A stretch of DNA of 64,000 bases from the NCBI GenBank assembly GCA_004298045.1, contig SCRM01000007.1, positions 62,001-126,000 of the forward strand. Reading direction: 5' to 3'. The translations under genes were made by a program, and so were the position numbers. Positions 47,077 to 56,901 of this stretch are shown one piece after another. Origin of the DNA: Rhodanobacter sp. (GTDB lineage Bacteria > Pseudomonadota > Gammaproteobacteria > Xanthomonadales > Rhodanobacteraceae). Positions within the stretch are counted from its first letter, which is position 1. Each line of letters opens with the position of its first letter. The notes beneath the pieces were generated by a model, which saw nothing but the letters and a program-made list of their open reading frames with translations, ran no database searches and was not told the DNA's origin.

Positions 47077-47850
47077 TCAAACACGCAGGTCATCGACGAA
47101 GTTGTACAGGTAACCGCGATACCACGAGCAGGAGAATTCGACGGAACGCCCATCGCCGGTAAAGCCCTTGCGTTCGACATACATGCCGACGGTACCCACC
47201 GGTACCGCCAACTGGCGGGCCTGCTGCCCGGTAAGCGGCATCACGCGCAGGTGCTGGGTAGCCCGCAGCGGCCGATGGCCGAGGGCGCCGAGCGCTTCGT
47301 ACAACGAGCCATGCACCAGCTCGGGGTTGGGCAACACGTCGGCCGGCACCGTGCTGCATTCCACCGCCAGCGGTTCACCACCCCCGTAGCGCAGGCGGCG
47401 GATGCGCGACACCGGCTGATCGGGCGCCAGCTGCAGGGCTTCACGCTCCGCTGCCGTGGCCTGTCCGGTGCTGCGCTCAATGAACGCCGTGCGCGTCGGC
47501 AACCCATGCGACTGCAGGTCATCGGCAAAGCTGGTCAAGCTGGCGAGCGCTTTCTCGATGCGTTCGGCAACAAACGTGCCCGAGCCTTGCTTTTGCACCA
47601 GCAACCCTTCTGCCACCAGGCACCGAATGGCGCGCCGCACCGTGGCGCGCGAGAGCTTGAGCCACTGCGCCAGGTCGCGTTCCCCAGGCAGGACATAGCC
47701 GGCCCTGAGGCCCCCCTGCTCGATCAGCCCGGCAATCGCGCGCCGCAAGCGTTGATAGGCAAATGGATCGCGGCCAACCGCAGCGCGACCAAGGCGGAGG
47801 TATTCCTTCGCGAGCAGTGCATGAGTATCCATCGCTGACATGAGATTCAT
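47077..47850 (-). CDS. GntR/HutC-type regulator with UTRA domain
   Basis: A regulator of about 257 residues. The winged helix is FAYQRLRRAIAGLIEQGGLR through LKLSRATVRRAIRCLVAEGL with GSGTFVAERI. The C-terminal UTRA ligand domain includes VSRIRRLRYGGGEPLAVECS and GYLYNFVDDLRV. ATGs at 47850, 47841 and 47832 are all possible and no strong ribosome site decides. It is the last gene behind xylB, xylA, the sugar porter and GH43 on the same strand, so it probably senses a sugar of that pathway. Confidence 0.88.
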   Translation of the reverse strand: MNLMSAMDTHALLAKEYLRLGRAAVGRDPFAYQRLRRAIAGLIEQGGLRAGYVLPGERDLAQWLKLSRATVRRAIRCLVAEGLLVQKQGSGTFVAERIEKALASLTSFADDLQSHGLPTRTAFIERSTGQATAAEREALQLAPDQPVSRIRRLRYGGGEPLAVECSTVPADVLPNPELVHGSLYEALGALGHRPLRATQHLRVMPLTGQQARQLAVPVGTVGMYVERKGFTGDGRSVEFSCSWYRGYLYNFVDDLRV

Positions 47851-47929
47851 CGACCCGTACTGAAAACGACGACGTACGCGTGGGAAAACCGCCGAACGGG
47901 ACTCCGCAGACACACCAGCGAAGTCACGC

Positions 47930-49549
47930 TCACCGATCCGCCAACGCGCGGTAACGGAACTGGCGCATCACAACGGCGCCCTGCCCGGCACTATAGATGC
48001 CGAGGCGAAGACTGAGGAAACCGCCAAACACGTTGTGATGCAAGCCGGAAACCTCCATCCGCATCGGATGCCGTGTCCAGCTTTTCCCGTCGTCGTGCGA
48101 GTAGTCGTAAGTCACCACTTGCCCAATGTTGGTCAGCCGCAGCCGCACGCGGCGCGTTGCCATCGGCGCGCGCATCCAGGTTTGTTCGGCCGCGTACTCG
48201 AAGGTCTTCATCTCGCGCGGCGTAAAGCCAACGCCGACGAACGCCTGATGGTTGTAGAACAGCAGCAGGCCGCCTTCGGCGTTGCCTTGCAACTCCAGCG
48301 CCACCTCGGCTGCATAGGCACGATCGCCCGGCAGACAGGTGAGTGGCGCACTGTCGGTCGGTGAATGTCCTTGTGCGGCCAGCCGCGTGCCGGCCGCACC
48401 GCACTGGATGCGGCGCAAATCATCGGCACCTGCCGCTTGCAAGCTCCACTGCACACCAAGCCGGTCGGCGGTGCACGCATCGGATAACACCATGCCGGCA
48501 GCACTGGGGTGGCCCCCTTTCGGCGTCGGCAACGGCCGCGACAAGTCGCCGCCAGTAGCGCGGAACCAGCCGTCCGACGTCCATTCGATCGGTTCCAGCA
48601 GCGTCTGGCGGCCCAACGTGCGAAAGCCGTTTTCGTAGCCGTGATAGACCATCCACCAGTCGCCCGCCGGGTCTTCGACCAGCGAGGCATGGCCGCGCGA
48701 CCACCACGGCTCGGCGGCACTTGCAGTGTGCACCAGGGGATTGTGCGGGCAGTTCTCCCACGGCCCGTGCACCGATCTCGACCTTGCCGCAATCACCATG
48801 TGGCTGGTCGGCGGCCCGGCCGTGCCGCCAACCGCCGACACCAGGTAGAACCATCCGCCATGGCGCAACAGCTTGGGACCCTCCGGGGCGAAATCCTCCA
48901 CGATCCAGTCGGCGGGGTAACGCCACGGGCTGTAGGCATGGCGCAATTCCCCGTCGGGAGCCAGGCCATCATCGCGCAGGCGGACGTAACGGATGCCGTT
49001 GACGAACAGATACCGCTTGCCGTCCTCGCCCACCACGTGCCCGGGGTCGATGCAGTCGTGGATGCCCATGTCGAGCGGCTCGCTCCACGGGCCCTCGATG
49101 TGCTCCGCCCAGGTCACGTAGATCGTCCAGCCGCCACCGGCGACCATGGCCGGGATGTAGAGGAAATACCGGTCGCCGTACTTGCACAGGTCGACGGCAA
49201 AGACGTTGCCCAGGGGGCGCGTCAACGCGGGCCGCAGCGGTGCCCAGTTCACCAGGTCGGTCGAATGCCAGATCAGCAAACCGGGGCAGGACTGGAACGA
49301 CGTGAACGTCATGTAGTAGTCGCTGCCGTCGCGCAGGATCGTCGGGTCCGGGTGATCCCCCGCCACGATCGGGTTCCGGTACGTGCCGTTGCCGAGATCG
49401 GCGCGGCGCTGACCTTCCACCCCCGATCGCGATGGCACGTCGCGCTGGCGGTCCCCCGCACAGGACGTGGCAGCCAGCACGGGCAGCGACAGTGGCGCGG
49501 TTGCACTGGCCATTGCCAGCTTGATGAGGTTGCGGCGGGAACGTTGCAT
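47930..49549 (-). CDS. GH43 beta-xylosidase/arabinofuranosidase
   Basis: A 539-residue enzyme with a Tat signal (RSRRNLIKLAMASATAPLS). The five-blade propeller carries the GH43 acids: base Asp in NPIVAGDHPDPTILR, pKa-modulating Asp in HDCIDPGHV and acid Glu in DFAPEGPKLLRH. A C-terminal beta-sandwich of about 200 residues follows, as in xylan-active members. It would release xylose or arabinose in the periplasm for the adjacent xylose genes. It lies 34 bases behind the sugar porter on the same strand. Confidence 0.92.
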   Translation of the reverse strand: MQRSRRNLIKLAMASATAPLSLPVLAATSCAGDRQRDVPSRSGVEGQRRADLGNGTYRNPIVAGDHPDPTILRDGSDYYMTFTSFQSCPGLLIWHSTDLVNWAPLRPALTRPLGNVFAVDLCKYGDRYFLYIPAMVAGGGWTIYVTWAEHIEGPWSEPLDMGIHDCIDPGHVVGEDGKRYLFVNGIRYVRLRDDGLAPDGELRHAYSPWRYPADWIVEDFAPEGPKLLRHGGWFYLVSAVGGTAGPPTSHMVIAARSRSVHGPWENCPHNPLVHTASAAEPWWSRGHASLVEDPAGDWWMVYHGYENGFRTLGRQTLLEPIEWTSDGWFRATGGDLSRPLPTPKGGHPSAAGMVLSDACTADRLGVQWSLQAAGADDLRRIQCGAAGTRLAAQGHSPTDSAPLTCLPGDRAYAAEVALELQGNAEGGLLLFYNHQAFVGVGFTPREMKTFEYAAEQTWMRAPMATRRVRLRLTNIGQVVTYDYSHDDGKSWTRHPMRMEVSGLHHNVFGGFLSLRLGIYSAGQGAVVMRQFRYRALADR

Positions 49550-49583
49550 GCCAGGTGTCCTCGATTCAGTGAAACATCACCGG

Positions 49584-51017
49584 CTAGTCGCCCATCGCCT
49601 CCAGCTCCTTGCCGCGGGTTTCCCGCACGCAGGCCAGGACGAACACGATCGACAGGCCGGCGGCCGCCGCATACAAGCCATAGGCGCCGGCCAGGCCGAT
49701 GCCGGCCAGCAGCATCGGGAAGCTGATGGTGATCGCGAAGTTCGCGATCCACTGCGCAGCGCCCGCCACGGCCAGGCTCGAGCCGCGAATCTGGTTGGGA
49801 AACATCTCGCCCAGCATCACCCACATCACCGGACCCCACGACATGTTGAAGAACACGACGTAGGCATTGGCGGCGACCAGGGCGGTAACGCCCATCGCGG
49901 GCGGCAGGCTCAGCTTGCCGCCCGCGCCGGCGTCGGCCTGCAGGAACGCCCACGCGACCACCGCAAGCGTGACGGTCATGCCCACCGAGCCGATCCACAG
50001 AAGGGGCTTGCGGCCCAGGCGATCAATCAGCGCCACCGCGATCAGACAGGCGCCGATGCTGAGCGCGCCGGACAACACGTTGATGAGCAGCGCGTCGCTT
50101 TCGGAAAAGCCGACCGCCTGCCAGAGCACGGCGCCGTAATAGAACACGACGTTGATGCCGACCAGTTGCTGGAACACGGCCAGCCCGATGCCCGTCCACA
50201 CGATCGGCCGAATGCGCCCGCGTACCTTGTCGAATAGATCGGACAACTTCGGCCGGTGCCGGTCCTGCGCCAGCGAGGCGCCGATCTCGCCCAGCTTGGC
50301 TTGCGCCTCGGACGCGCCGTACAGCCGCCCCAGCACGGCGAGTGCCTCGCGCTCGCGCCGGCGCACCACGAGAAACCGCGGACTCTCGGGGATGAACAGC
50401 AACGACCCCAGGAACAGCGACGAGGGCAGCACCTGCATCCAGAACATCCAGCGCCACGCCGCCTGCCCCAGCCACAGCTCGCTGGTGGAGGCACCGGCCG
50501 CGCTGGCGAGGAGATAGTTGCTGAGGAAGGCACTGAACAAGCCGCCGATGATGGCGATCTGCTGCACCGTAGCCAGCCGCCCGCGATAGCGTGCCGGCGC
50601 CACCTCGGCGATGTAGGCCGGCGCGATGACGCTGGCCGCGCCCACCGCGAAACCGCCGGTCAGGCGTGCCACCACGAACCAGACCGCTTGCTGGGCCGAG
50701 CCGGCGCCCAGCGCCGACAGCAGGAACAGCACGGCGGACACGATGAGCACCGCACGCCGGCCCCAGTAATCGGCGACCCGGCCGGCAAAGAACGCGCCGG
50801 CCGCGCAACCAAGCAGCATCGAAGCCACCTCGAAGCCGAGTTCCGCGGCGTTCGAGTGGAACGCCGCGCGCAAGCCATCGACCGTGCCGTTGATGACGCC
50901 GCTGTCGAACCCGAACAGGAACCCGCCCAGGGTTGCGGCGCAACTGATGAGGATGATGAGCCGCGTGTTTTCGGCAGGCCGCATGGCCATTTCGCGGTCG
51001 AGCAATACGCTGTTCAT
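49584..51017 (-). CDS. Sugar-proton symporter (XylE-like MFS)
   Basis: A 477-residue MFS sugar porter with 12 hydrophobic segments. Family motifs are LGGFLFGFDSGVINGT, ADYWGRRAVL, PAYIAEVAPARYRGRL, FIPESPRFLVV, QQLVGINVVFYYG and the late DRLGRKPLLWIG. The context with xylA and xylB makes xylose the probable substrate. ATG 51015-51017 is preferred; the frame is open 11 codons further. Confidence 0.93.
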   Translation of the reverse strand: MNSVLLDREMAMRPAENTRLIILISCAATLGGFLFGFDSGVINGTVDGLRAAFHSNAAELGFEVASMLLGCAAGAFFAGRVADYWGRRAVLIVSAVLFLLSALGAGSAQQAVWFVVARLTGGFAVGAASVIAPAYIAEVAPARYRGRLATVQQIAIIGGLFSAFLSNYLLASAAGASTSELWLGQAAWRWMFWMQVLPSSLFLGSLLFIPESPRFLVVRRREREALAVLGRLYGASEAQAKLGEIGASLAQDRHRPKLSDLFDKVRGRIRPIVWTGIGLAVFQQLVGINVVFYYGAVLWQAVGFSESDALLINVLSGALSIGACLIAVALIDRLGRKPLLWIGSVGMTVTLAVVAWAFLQADAGAGGKLSLPPAMGVTALVAANAYVVFFNMSWGPVMWVMLGEMFPNQIRGSSLAVAGAAQWIANFAITISFPMLLAGIGLAGAYGLYAAAAGLSIVFVLACVRETRGKELEAMGD

Positions 51018-51102
51018 CGCGGAGCATCCCGTGGTCGAGGGTGACGCCACCGCGCCCGATGCCGGACGCGGTGGCGAAATGGCGCAACGCGCCAGGCGTC
51101 AC

Positions 51103-52443
51103 TCAGTGGCGTTGCATGTACTGGTGTACCAGGTTCTCGTAACGTTCCTGCTTGCCGCTCGTCGGCACCGGCTCGCCATGGCCGGCCGCGTAGTCGCGCA
51201 AATCGGCAAAGCTGAGTTTGCCATGCACGAAGTCGCCGCCGGTGCCGCCGTCGAAACTGGCGTAACGCTCGTCGCGCCAGCGCTCGAGCGGTGAGCCCGC
51301 CAGCAATGCATGGGCCACCTCGAGGGCGCGTGCGAAGGTGTCCATGCCACCGATGTGGGCGAGAAACAAATCCTCGACGTCGGTCGACTCGCGGCGCGCC
51401 TTGGCATCGAAGTTCAGGCCGCCGGGAGCCAGCCCGCCCTGGCGCAGCACGACGAGCATGGCGCCCACCGCGGCATCCAGGTCGGTGGGAAACTGGTCGG
51501 TATCCCAACCGTTCTGCGCATCACCGCGGTTGGCGTCGATGCTGCCGAGGAGGCCGTGGTCGGACGCCACCTGCAGATCATGCGCGAACGTGTGGCCGGC
51601 CAGGGTGGCGTGATTGGCTTCGACGTTGAGCTTGAAATCGGCGTCCAGCCCGTGCCGCTGGAGAAAGCCGACGACAGTCGACGCGTCGAAATCGTACTGG
51701 TGCTTCATCGGTTCCATCGGCTTGGGCTCGATCAGGAACTGGCCCTTGAAGCCGACGCTACGGCCGTAGTCGCGTGCCATGCCGAGGAAGCGCGCAAAGT
51801 GTTCCTGCTCGCGCTTCATCTGGGTGTTGTACAGCGAGGCGTAGCCCTCGCGACCACCCCAGAACACGTAGCTGCCGCCGCCGAGTTCGACCGTGGCATC
51901 GATCGCGGCCTTCACCTGCACTGCGGCGCGCGCCACCACCGCAAAATCGGGATTGGTCGCCGCGCCGTTCATGTAGCGCGGATGGTTGAACAGGTTGGCC
52001 GTGCCCCACAGGAGCTTGACCCCGGTCGCCTGCTGGCGCTCACGAGCCAGCGTCACCATGTGCCGAAGGTTCTGCTCGTACTCGACCACGCTGTCCGCGT
52101 CGGGGGCAAGATCGGTGTCGTGGAAGCAGTAGTACGGCGCACCGAGCTTGGTGAAAAACTCGAACGCAGCATCGATGCGCGCCTCGGCCAGCGCCATTGG
52201 CGTGGACGGTGTGGTCCAGCCGAAATGGCGGGTCGCCGAACCGAACGGGTCGCGTCCGCCGTTGCAGAACGTATGCCAGTACGCCACCGCGAAACGCAGG
52301 TGCTCGGCCATTGTCCGGTCGCCCACCTTGCGCGTTGCGTCGTAGTGCTTGAACGCCAGCGGGTTGTCGGAGTCGACGCCCTCGAACGGGATGCGGCCGA
52401 TGCCGGGAAAGTACTCGTGTGCACCGGTGAAATAGCTCGTCAT
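51103..52443 (-). CDS. xylA: Xylose isomerase
   Basis: A 446-residue class II xylose isomerase that turns D-xylose into D-xylulose. Active-site blocks are complete: [12 protein letters not shown] (catalytic His/Asp), [26 protein letters not shown] (Lys and metal Glu), [12 protein letters not shown] and IDANRGD. Start ATG 52441-52443 overlaps the xylB stop (ATGA), so the two are coupled. Confidence 0.97.
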   Translation of the reverse strand: MTSYFTGAHEYFPGIGRIPFEGVDSDNPLAFKHYDATRKVGDRTMAEHLRFAVAYWHTFCNGGRDPFGSATRHFGWTTPSTPMALAEARIDAAFEFFTKLGAPYYCFHDTDLAPDADSVVEYEQNLRHMVTLARERQQATGVKLLWGTANLFNHPRYMNGAATNPDFAVVARAAVQVKAAIDATVELGGGSYVFWGGREGYASLYNTQMKREQEHFARFLGMARDYGRSVGFKGQFLIEPKPMEPMKHQYDFDASTVVGFLQRHGLDADFKLNVEANHATLAGHTFAHDLQVASDHGLLGSIDANRGDAQNGWDTDQFPTDLDAAVGAMLVVLRQGGLAPGGLNFDAKARRESTDVEDLFLAHIGGMDTFARALEVAHALLAGSPLERWRDERYASFDGGTGGDFVHGKLSFADLRDYAAGHGEPVPTSGKQERYENLVHQYMQRH

Positions 52444-54005
52444 GTGATGTTTGGCCCTGTCGACAAGTGATGTGGGGGAGCGCCCGGGGACGAGAGCGCG
52501 GTGGAAAGCTTCGACACATCCGCGCTTGCGGCACGCAGCGCATCGAGCTGGTGGAAAAAACGCGCGTAGTGTTCGCGGTAACGCGCTACTTCCGTCGCGT
52601 GGGGAAAGGTGGCGAGCTGGGCGTCCATCCGCACATGCTCGCGGGCAAGGTCGGCAAGCTGCAGCTGCCCGCCATGCGCATGATCGAGTGCCCACACAGC
52701 CTGCAACGCAGCGCCAAACGCCGCTGCTTCGGACTCCGTCGGCACGCTCACCGGCAGCGCGAACAGATCGGCGACGATCTGCCGCCACACGCGGCTGTGT
52801 GCGCCGCCGCCGGTCAGGCGAATCGAGCTGAACACGAGGCCGGCATCGCACAACGCTTCGAAGCCGTGACGCAACGCGCAGGTCGCGCCTTCCATCGCGG
52901 CGCGATACACGTTGCCGCGGGTCAGGTTGCGGGTGTCGATGCCGTGCAGGCTGCCGCGCGCGTTGGGCAGGTTCGGCGTGCGTTCGCCGGCGAGGAACGG
53001 CAGCATCAGCAGGCCGTCGGCGCCTGGCGTGGTGTCCGCCAGCACGGCGTCGCCCTCGGCGGCCGCGAAGCCGAATGCGTGCGCCACCGCCGCGGTTGCG
53101 CTGGTGCAGTTCATGGTGCAGATCAGCGGCAACCAGCCGCCGTCGGAGGAACAGAACGCGGCCCAGCGCGCCGCCGGATCAACCAGCGGGCGATCGGCGC
53201 GGGTAAACAGCGTGCCCGAAGTACCGAGGCTCATGCTGAGCACGCCGGCCTCGACGTTGCCCGTGCCGATTGCCGCCATCATGTTGTCGCCGCCGCCGAC
53301 CGCCACCTGCACGGTACGCGGCACGCCAAGCGCGTCGGCCGCGGCAGCGGCAATGGGAAAGCTCGCGTCTGGCGCCACCAGCGGCGGCAGGCAGACGGCC
53401 AAATCCCGTCCGGGGTCGGTTGCCGCCAACATGCGCGCCGACCAGCGGCGCGTACGCACGTCGAGCCAGCCGGTGCCGGAGGCATCGCCGCATTCCATCC
53501 AGCGCTGGCCGGTGAGCCAGAAGTTCACGTAATCGTGGGGCAAGGCAATACCCGCCAGCGCCGCATACGCCTGCGGGCGGTGGCGCCGCGTCCACGGCAA
53601 CTTGGAGGCGGTGTAACCGACCAGTACCGGGTTGCCGGCTGCAGCCATGCAGGCCGCCTCACCCCCCACCGCGGCGGTGATCTCGGCGCACTCGCGCTGG
53701 CTGCTGGTATCGCACCACAACTTGACCGGTGCCAGTACGCGACCGTCCGCAGCAAGCGGGACGAAGCCATGCTGCTGCCCGGACACGCCAATTGCGCCGA
53801 CACCGGCGCGCAACGTCGGCGCCAGGCTCGCAAAGCAGGCGCGGATCGCGTCGATCCAGTCGGAGGCCAGCTGCTCGCACGTGCCATCGGTGCCGCTGAC
53901 CGTCAATGGCCGGCTATGCCACGCAACCGGGCTCCGCGCCACGGGGTCGTACACGACCAACTTGACGCTCTGGGTGCCAACGTCGATGCCGGCGACGAAG
54001 CTCAT
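52440..54005 (-). CDS. xylB: Xylulokinase
   Basis: A 521-residue FGGY-family kinase that phosphorylates D-xylulose. The ATP site is [16 protein letters not shown], the substrate block [12 protein letters not shown], then [13 protein letters not shown] and [17 protein letters not shown] ends ([17 protein letters not shown]). The second ATG (54005) has AGAGG eight bases upstream and is preferred over 54011. First gene of the xylose unit, it faces xylR across 400 bases. Confidence 0.96.
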   Translation of the reverse strand: MSFVAGIDVGTQSVKLVVYDPVARSPVAWHSRPLTVSGTDGTCEQLASDWIDAIRACFASLAPTLRAGVGAIGVSGQQHGFVPLAADGRVLAPVKLWCDTSSQRECAEITAAVGGEAACMAAAGNPVLVGYTASKLPWTRRHRPQAYAALAGIALPHDYVNFWLTGQRWMECGDASGTGWLDVRTRRWSARMLAATDPGRDLAVCLPPLVAPDASFPIAAAAADALGVPRTVQVAVGGGDNMMAAIGTGNVEAGVLSMSLGTSGTLFTRADRPLVDPAARWAAFCSSDGGWLPLICTMNCTSATAAVAHAFGFAAAEGDAVLADTTPGADGLLMLPFLAGERTPNLPNARGSLHGIDTRNLTRGNVYRAAMEGATCALRHGFEALCDAGLVFSSIRLTGGGAHSRVWRQIVADLFALPVSVPTESEAAAFGAALQAVWALDHAHGGQLQLADLAREHVRMDAQLATFPHATEVARYREHYARFFHQLDALRAASADVSKLSTALSSPGAPPHHLSTGPNIT

Positions 54006-54404
54006 GGGCATCGCCTCTCATGGGCGCCGTGAGCCGCACCTGCCGAAACCCGACGTGCGTGCCACGCAAACCACCCGAGCATCCGTGTTTTCAACCAAGC
54101 CTTCATTTCCCCTCGCACGACGCGCACACCGACCACACCACCCGCACGCCCGACACGGCAAACAATCGTGTAACGCGTGATCTGGTTCGATCCTGCATGC
54201 CGGCCCGCGACACCCGCAATTGCGAAATCCATCATTGAGGCAAGTTTTTTTGCCTGCCGCGTCGCGTCATGCCGGCTCACGCATGTAGGGTTTATGTCCT
54301 GCGGGCGTGAGCGGCAGGAACGCGAGCGGCGGCGATACTCGGTTCCAGCCGCCCACACGCCTAGACTGAAAGGCCAGACAACCAACGGCCAACCCCGGTG
54401 CGCC
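54006..54404. promoter_or_regulatory. Divergent xylB-xylR control region
   Basis: About 400 bases with no gene. It holds the inverted repeat AGGCAA-GTTTTT-TTGCCT at 54238-54255, with a run of seven T in the loop and arm. This is AT-rich compared with its surroundings and could be an XylR site or a transcription attenuator. No sure -35/-10 pair was found. Confidence 0.4.
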
Positions 54405-55574
54405 ATGTCCGCTCCCCATCGCATTGCCTTGCTGTTCAACGCGAATAAGGTCTACGACCGGCAGGTCATCACCGGTATTGGCCAGTACCTGAAATCCACC
54501 CGCGTGGAGTGGGATCTCTTCATGGAAGAGGACTTCCGCTGCCGTACGCTCGGCATCCACCACTGGCGTGGCGACGGCATCATTGCCGACTTCGACGACC
54601 CCGCCGTGGCCGAGACCCTGGCCGACATGCCGTTGCCGGTGGTGGCCGTGGGCGGTTCCTACGCGAACGAGGCGGCGTACCCGCCCAGCACTCCGTACGT
54701 CGCCACCGACAACGCCAAACTGGTGCGCCTGGCCTACGACCACCTGATCGAACAAGGGCTGCAACGCTTCGCGTTCTACGGCCTGCCGCCGACCCCCGGC
54801 AACCGTTGGGCGCAGGAGCGCGAGGACGCGTTTTGCCGCATGCTGGCCGCCGACCACATGAAAGGCGTGGTCTACCGCGGCTCAACGACCAGCGCGGGCG
54901 GCTGGGGGCGGGCACAGCAGGACATGGCCGATTGGGTACTGTCGCTGCCCAAGCCGATTGGCATCATCGCGGTGACCGATGCGCGCGCCCGGCAACTGCT
55001 GCAATCCTGCGTGGTGGCCGACGTGCCGGTACCCGAACAAATCGCGGTGGTGGGCATCGACAACGACCCCATCGCGCAACTGCTCGGCCGCATCGCGCTG
55101 ACGTCGGTGATCCAGGGCGCCGAGAGCATGGGCCATGAGGCCGCGCAACTGCTGCACAAGATGCTGCACGGCCAGGTACCGCCAGCCACCCGTATCGTGG
55201 TGCCGCCGGTGGGCATCAACGTGCAGGCGAGCAGCCTGCATCAGCCGATCAAGAGCCCGCATGTCATGCGCGCGCGCCACTACATCCGCCAGTACGCCTG
55301 CCTCGGCATCAAGGCCGAACAGGTGGCCGACTACGTGGGTATTTCACGCACTCTGCTGGAAGAACACTTCAAGCGCGAACTGCGCCAGACAGTGCATCAG
55401 GCGATCATGGCGCACAAGCTGGAAATCGCCCGCGGCATGCTCGCGGACCCCGGCGTGCCACTCGCCGACGTCGCCGTGCGCAGCGGCTTCACCTCGTTGC
55501 AGTACATGTACGCGGTGTTCCGCCGCGAGTTCAACTGCACGCCACGGCAATACGCGGAACGCGAGGAGGGATAG
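54405..55574 (+). CDS. xylR: XylR, AraC-type xylose regulator
   Basis: A 389-residue regulator with the layout and length of E. coli XylR. A periplasmic-binding-like sensor (RIALLFNANKVYDRQVITGI, WRGDGIIADFDDPAVAETL, YVATDNAKLVRLAYDHL, PIGIIAVTDARARQLLQ) is followed from about residue 290 by AraC helix-turn-helix units (KAEQVADYVGISRTLLEEHF, LADVAVRSGFTSLQYMYAVF). It binds D-xylose and activates the xyl genes. ATG 54405 starts the conserved part. Many Xanthomonadaceae use a LacI-type XylR, so this AraC type is notable. Confidence 0.94.
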   Translation: MSAPHRIALLFNANKVYDRQVITGIGQYLKSTRVEWDLFMEEDFRCRTLGIHHWRGDGIIADFDDPAVAETLADMPLPVVAVGGSYANEAAYPPSTPYVATDNAKLVRLAYDHLIEQGLQRFAFYGLPPTPGNRWAQEREDAFCRMLAADHMKGVVYRGSTTSAGGWGRAQQDMADWVLSLPKPIGIIAVTDARARQLLQSCVVADVPVPEQIAVVGIDNDPIAQLLGRIALTSVIQGAESMGHEAAQLLHKMLHGQVPPATRIVVPPVGINVQASSLHQPIKSPHVMRARHYIRQYACLGIKAEQVADYVGISRTLLEEHFKRELRQTVHQAIMAHKLEIARGMLADPGVPLADVAVRSGFTSLQYMYAVFRREFNCTPRQYAEREEG

Positions 55575-55576
55575 GA

Positions 55577-55649
55577 GCCGGGATGGGGGATACGGGATGG
55601 GGGATTCGGCAGAGCCGCCGTTCGCGCAGGCCGTATCCCCCATCCCGGC
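55577..55649. terminator. Long inverted repeat between convergent xylR and esterase genes
   Basis: The left arm (55577-55595) and right arm (55631-55649) pair perfectly over 19 bases; the core is CCGGGATGGGGGATACGG against its complement. The left arm is followed by a second, imperfect GGGATGGGGGAT unit. It fills the gap between two converging genes, so it can act as a two-way terminator, though U-tracts are missing. It may instead be a dispersed intergenic repeat. Confidence 0.55.
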
Positions 55650-55650
55650 C

Positions 55651-56874
55651 TCACCGGAACAACCGCAGATCGACTGCCGCAGCCATGGCGCGATAGCCCG
55701 CGTCGTTCGGATGCAGGTGGTCGCCGCTGTCGTATTGGGGAAGCAACTTGTTCGGCGCGGCCGGGTCGCGCACGGCGCGGTCAAAATCCACCACGCCGTC
55801 GAACACACCGGAGTGGCGAATCCACGCGTTGAGCTCCTCCCGGATCTTTTCGCCGGCAGCGCTGTGATAGGGCCAGCCGTTGCCGCCGTAGGGCGTGAGG
55901 GTGGCGCCGTAGACCTTGACGTGCCGTGCGTGCGCACGCGCCACCAGTGTCCGCATGCCGGCAATCAGTTGCTGCACCGACACCTTGTCCTTCGCGTCCC
56001 ACGCATACCCCGAACCGCCGATGTCGTTGATGCCTTCCAGCAGCACGACCCAGCGCACGTTCGGCTGATCGAGCACGTCGCGGTCGAAGCGGCTCAAGGC
56101 GCTGGGGCCATAGTTGTCGCGCAGGATGCGGTTGCCGCCGATGCCTTCGTCGGCCACGCCAATGGACTTCAGTGCCGGATCGGCTTGCAGCCGCGCGGCG
56201 AGGTAATCCGGCCAGCGGTCGTTCGCATCCGGCCCGGAGCCCACGCCGTCGGTAATCGAATCGCCGAAGGCAACCAGCGTGGCGCGGGTGGCGGCGCCGG
56301 CCACCTCGACACCGGTGAGGTAGAACCGGGCGCCACTGGTCTCCTCGCGCGGGAAACGCACGGCAGCGGTGGCGTCGCCCTTTTCGGTGAGGTACGCCGT
56401 AGCCATGCCGGCGTTGTGGACGGTCGCCGGGTGATAGGCCGCGGCGGCCGGCAGGTAGAGGCTCACCGCCAGGTTTTGCAAGGCCGCAACGTTCATCGTC
56501 ACCGGGTCGCTGAGCACGCTTTCGCCCTTCGTGAGGGTGACCGTCGGCTTGCCATCGAACGACAGCAGGTGGTCGGTGCCGGGCACGGTGTCCGCCCCGG
56601 CGGCGCTCTGGGCCACGCGCGCCGGCCCGAGCGTGACCGCGGTGGCGCCAAACAGGTTGGAGATGCGGATGCGCAGCTGCGTACCGGCCACGCTCGTGCG
56701 CACGACCTGGCGCACGGTCTGGGCGTTCAACACCGGGCCGGCGGTATCCGGTGCCGCCGTCCACGCATCCACCCATGCGGGCTGCCGATCGGCGCCACCC
56801 GCCAGCGCGCCCACCGTCGTCAGGCACAGTACCCCGGCGGCGACCCACGCAAGTCCATGTCGAAGCTGGTTCAT
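55651..56874 (-). CDS. SGNH/GDSL esterase of the xyloglucan locus
   Basis: A 407-residue exported protein with a signal peptide (AAGVLCLTTVGALA). An N-terminal beta domain precedes the SGNH hydrolase: nucleophile Ser in LVAFGDSITDGVGSG, Gly/Asn blocks DEGIGGNRIL and LEGINDIGG, and the catalytic Asp/His in SGDHLHPNDAG. Such enzymes remove acetyl or similar groups from polysaccharides. It lies 27 bases behind GH31 and is probably the last gene of the xyloglucan operon, suggesting deacetylation of xyloglucan (inference). Confidence 0.87.
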   Translation of the reverse strand: MNQLRHGLAWVAAGVLCLTTVGALAGGADRQPAWVDAWTAAPDTAGPVLNAQTVRQVVRTSVAGTQLRIRISNLFGATAVTLGPARVAQSAAGADTVPGTDHLLSFDGKPTVTLTKGESVLSDPVTMNVAALQNLAVSLYLPAAAAYHPATVHNAGMATAYLTEKGDATAAVRFPREETSGARFYLTGVEVAGAATRATLVAFGDSITDGVGSGPDANDRWPDYLAARLQADPALKSIGVADEGIGGNRILRDNYGPSALSRFDRDVLDQPNVRWVVLLEGINDIGGSGYAWDAKDKVSVQQLIAGMRTLVARAHARHVKVYGATLTPYGGNGWPYHSAAGEKIREELNAWIRHSGVFDGVVDFDRAVRDPAAPNKLLPQYDSGDHLHPNDAGYRAMAAAVDLRLFR

Positions 56875-56901
56875 TTCAGGCTGACCTCGTGCAGTGGCCG
56901 C

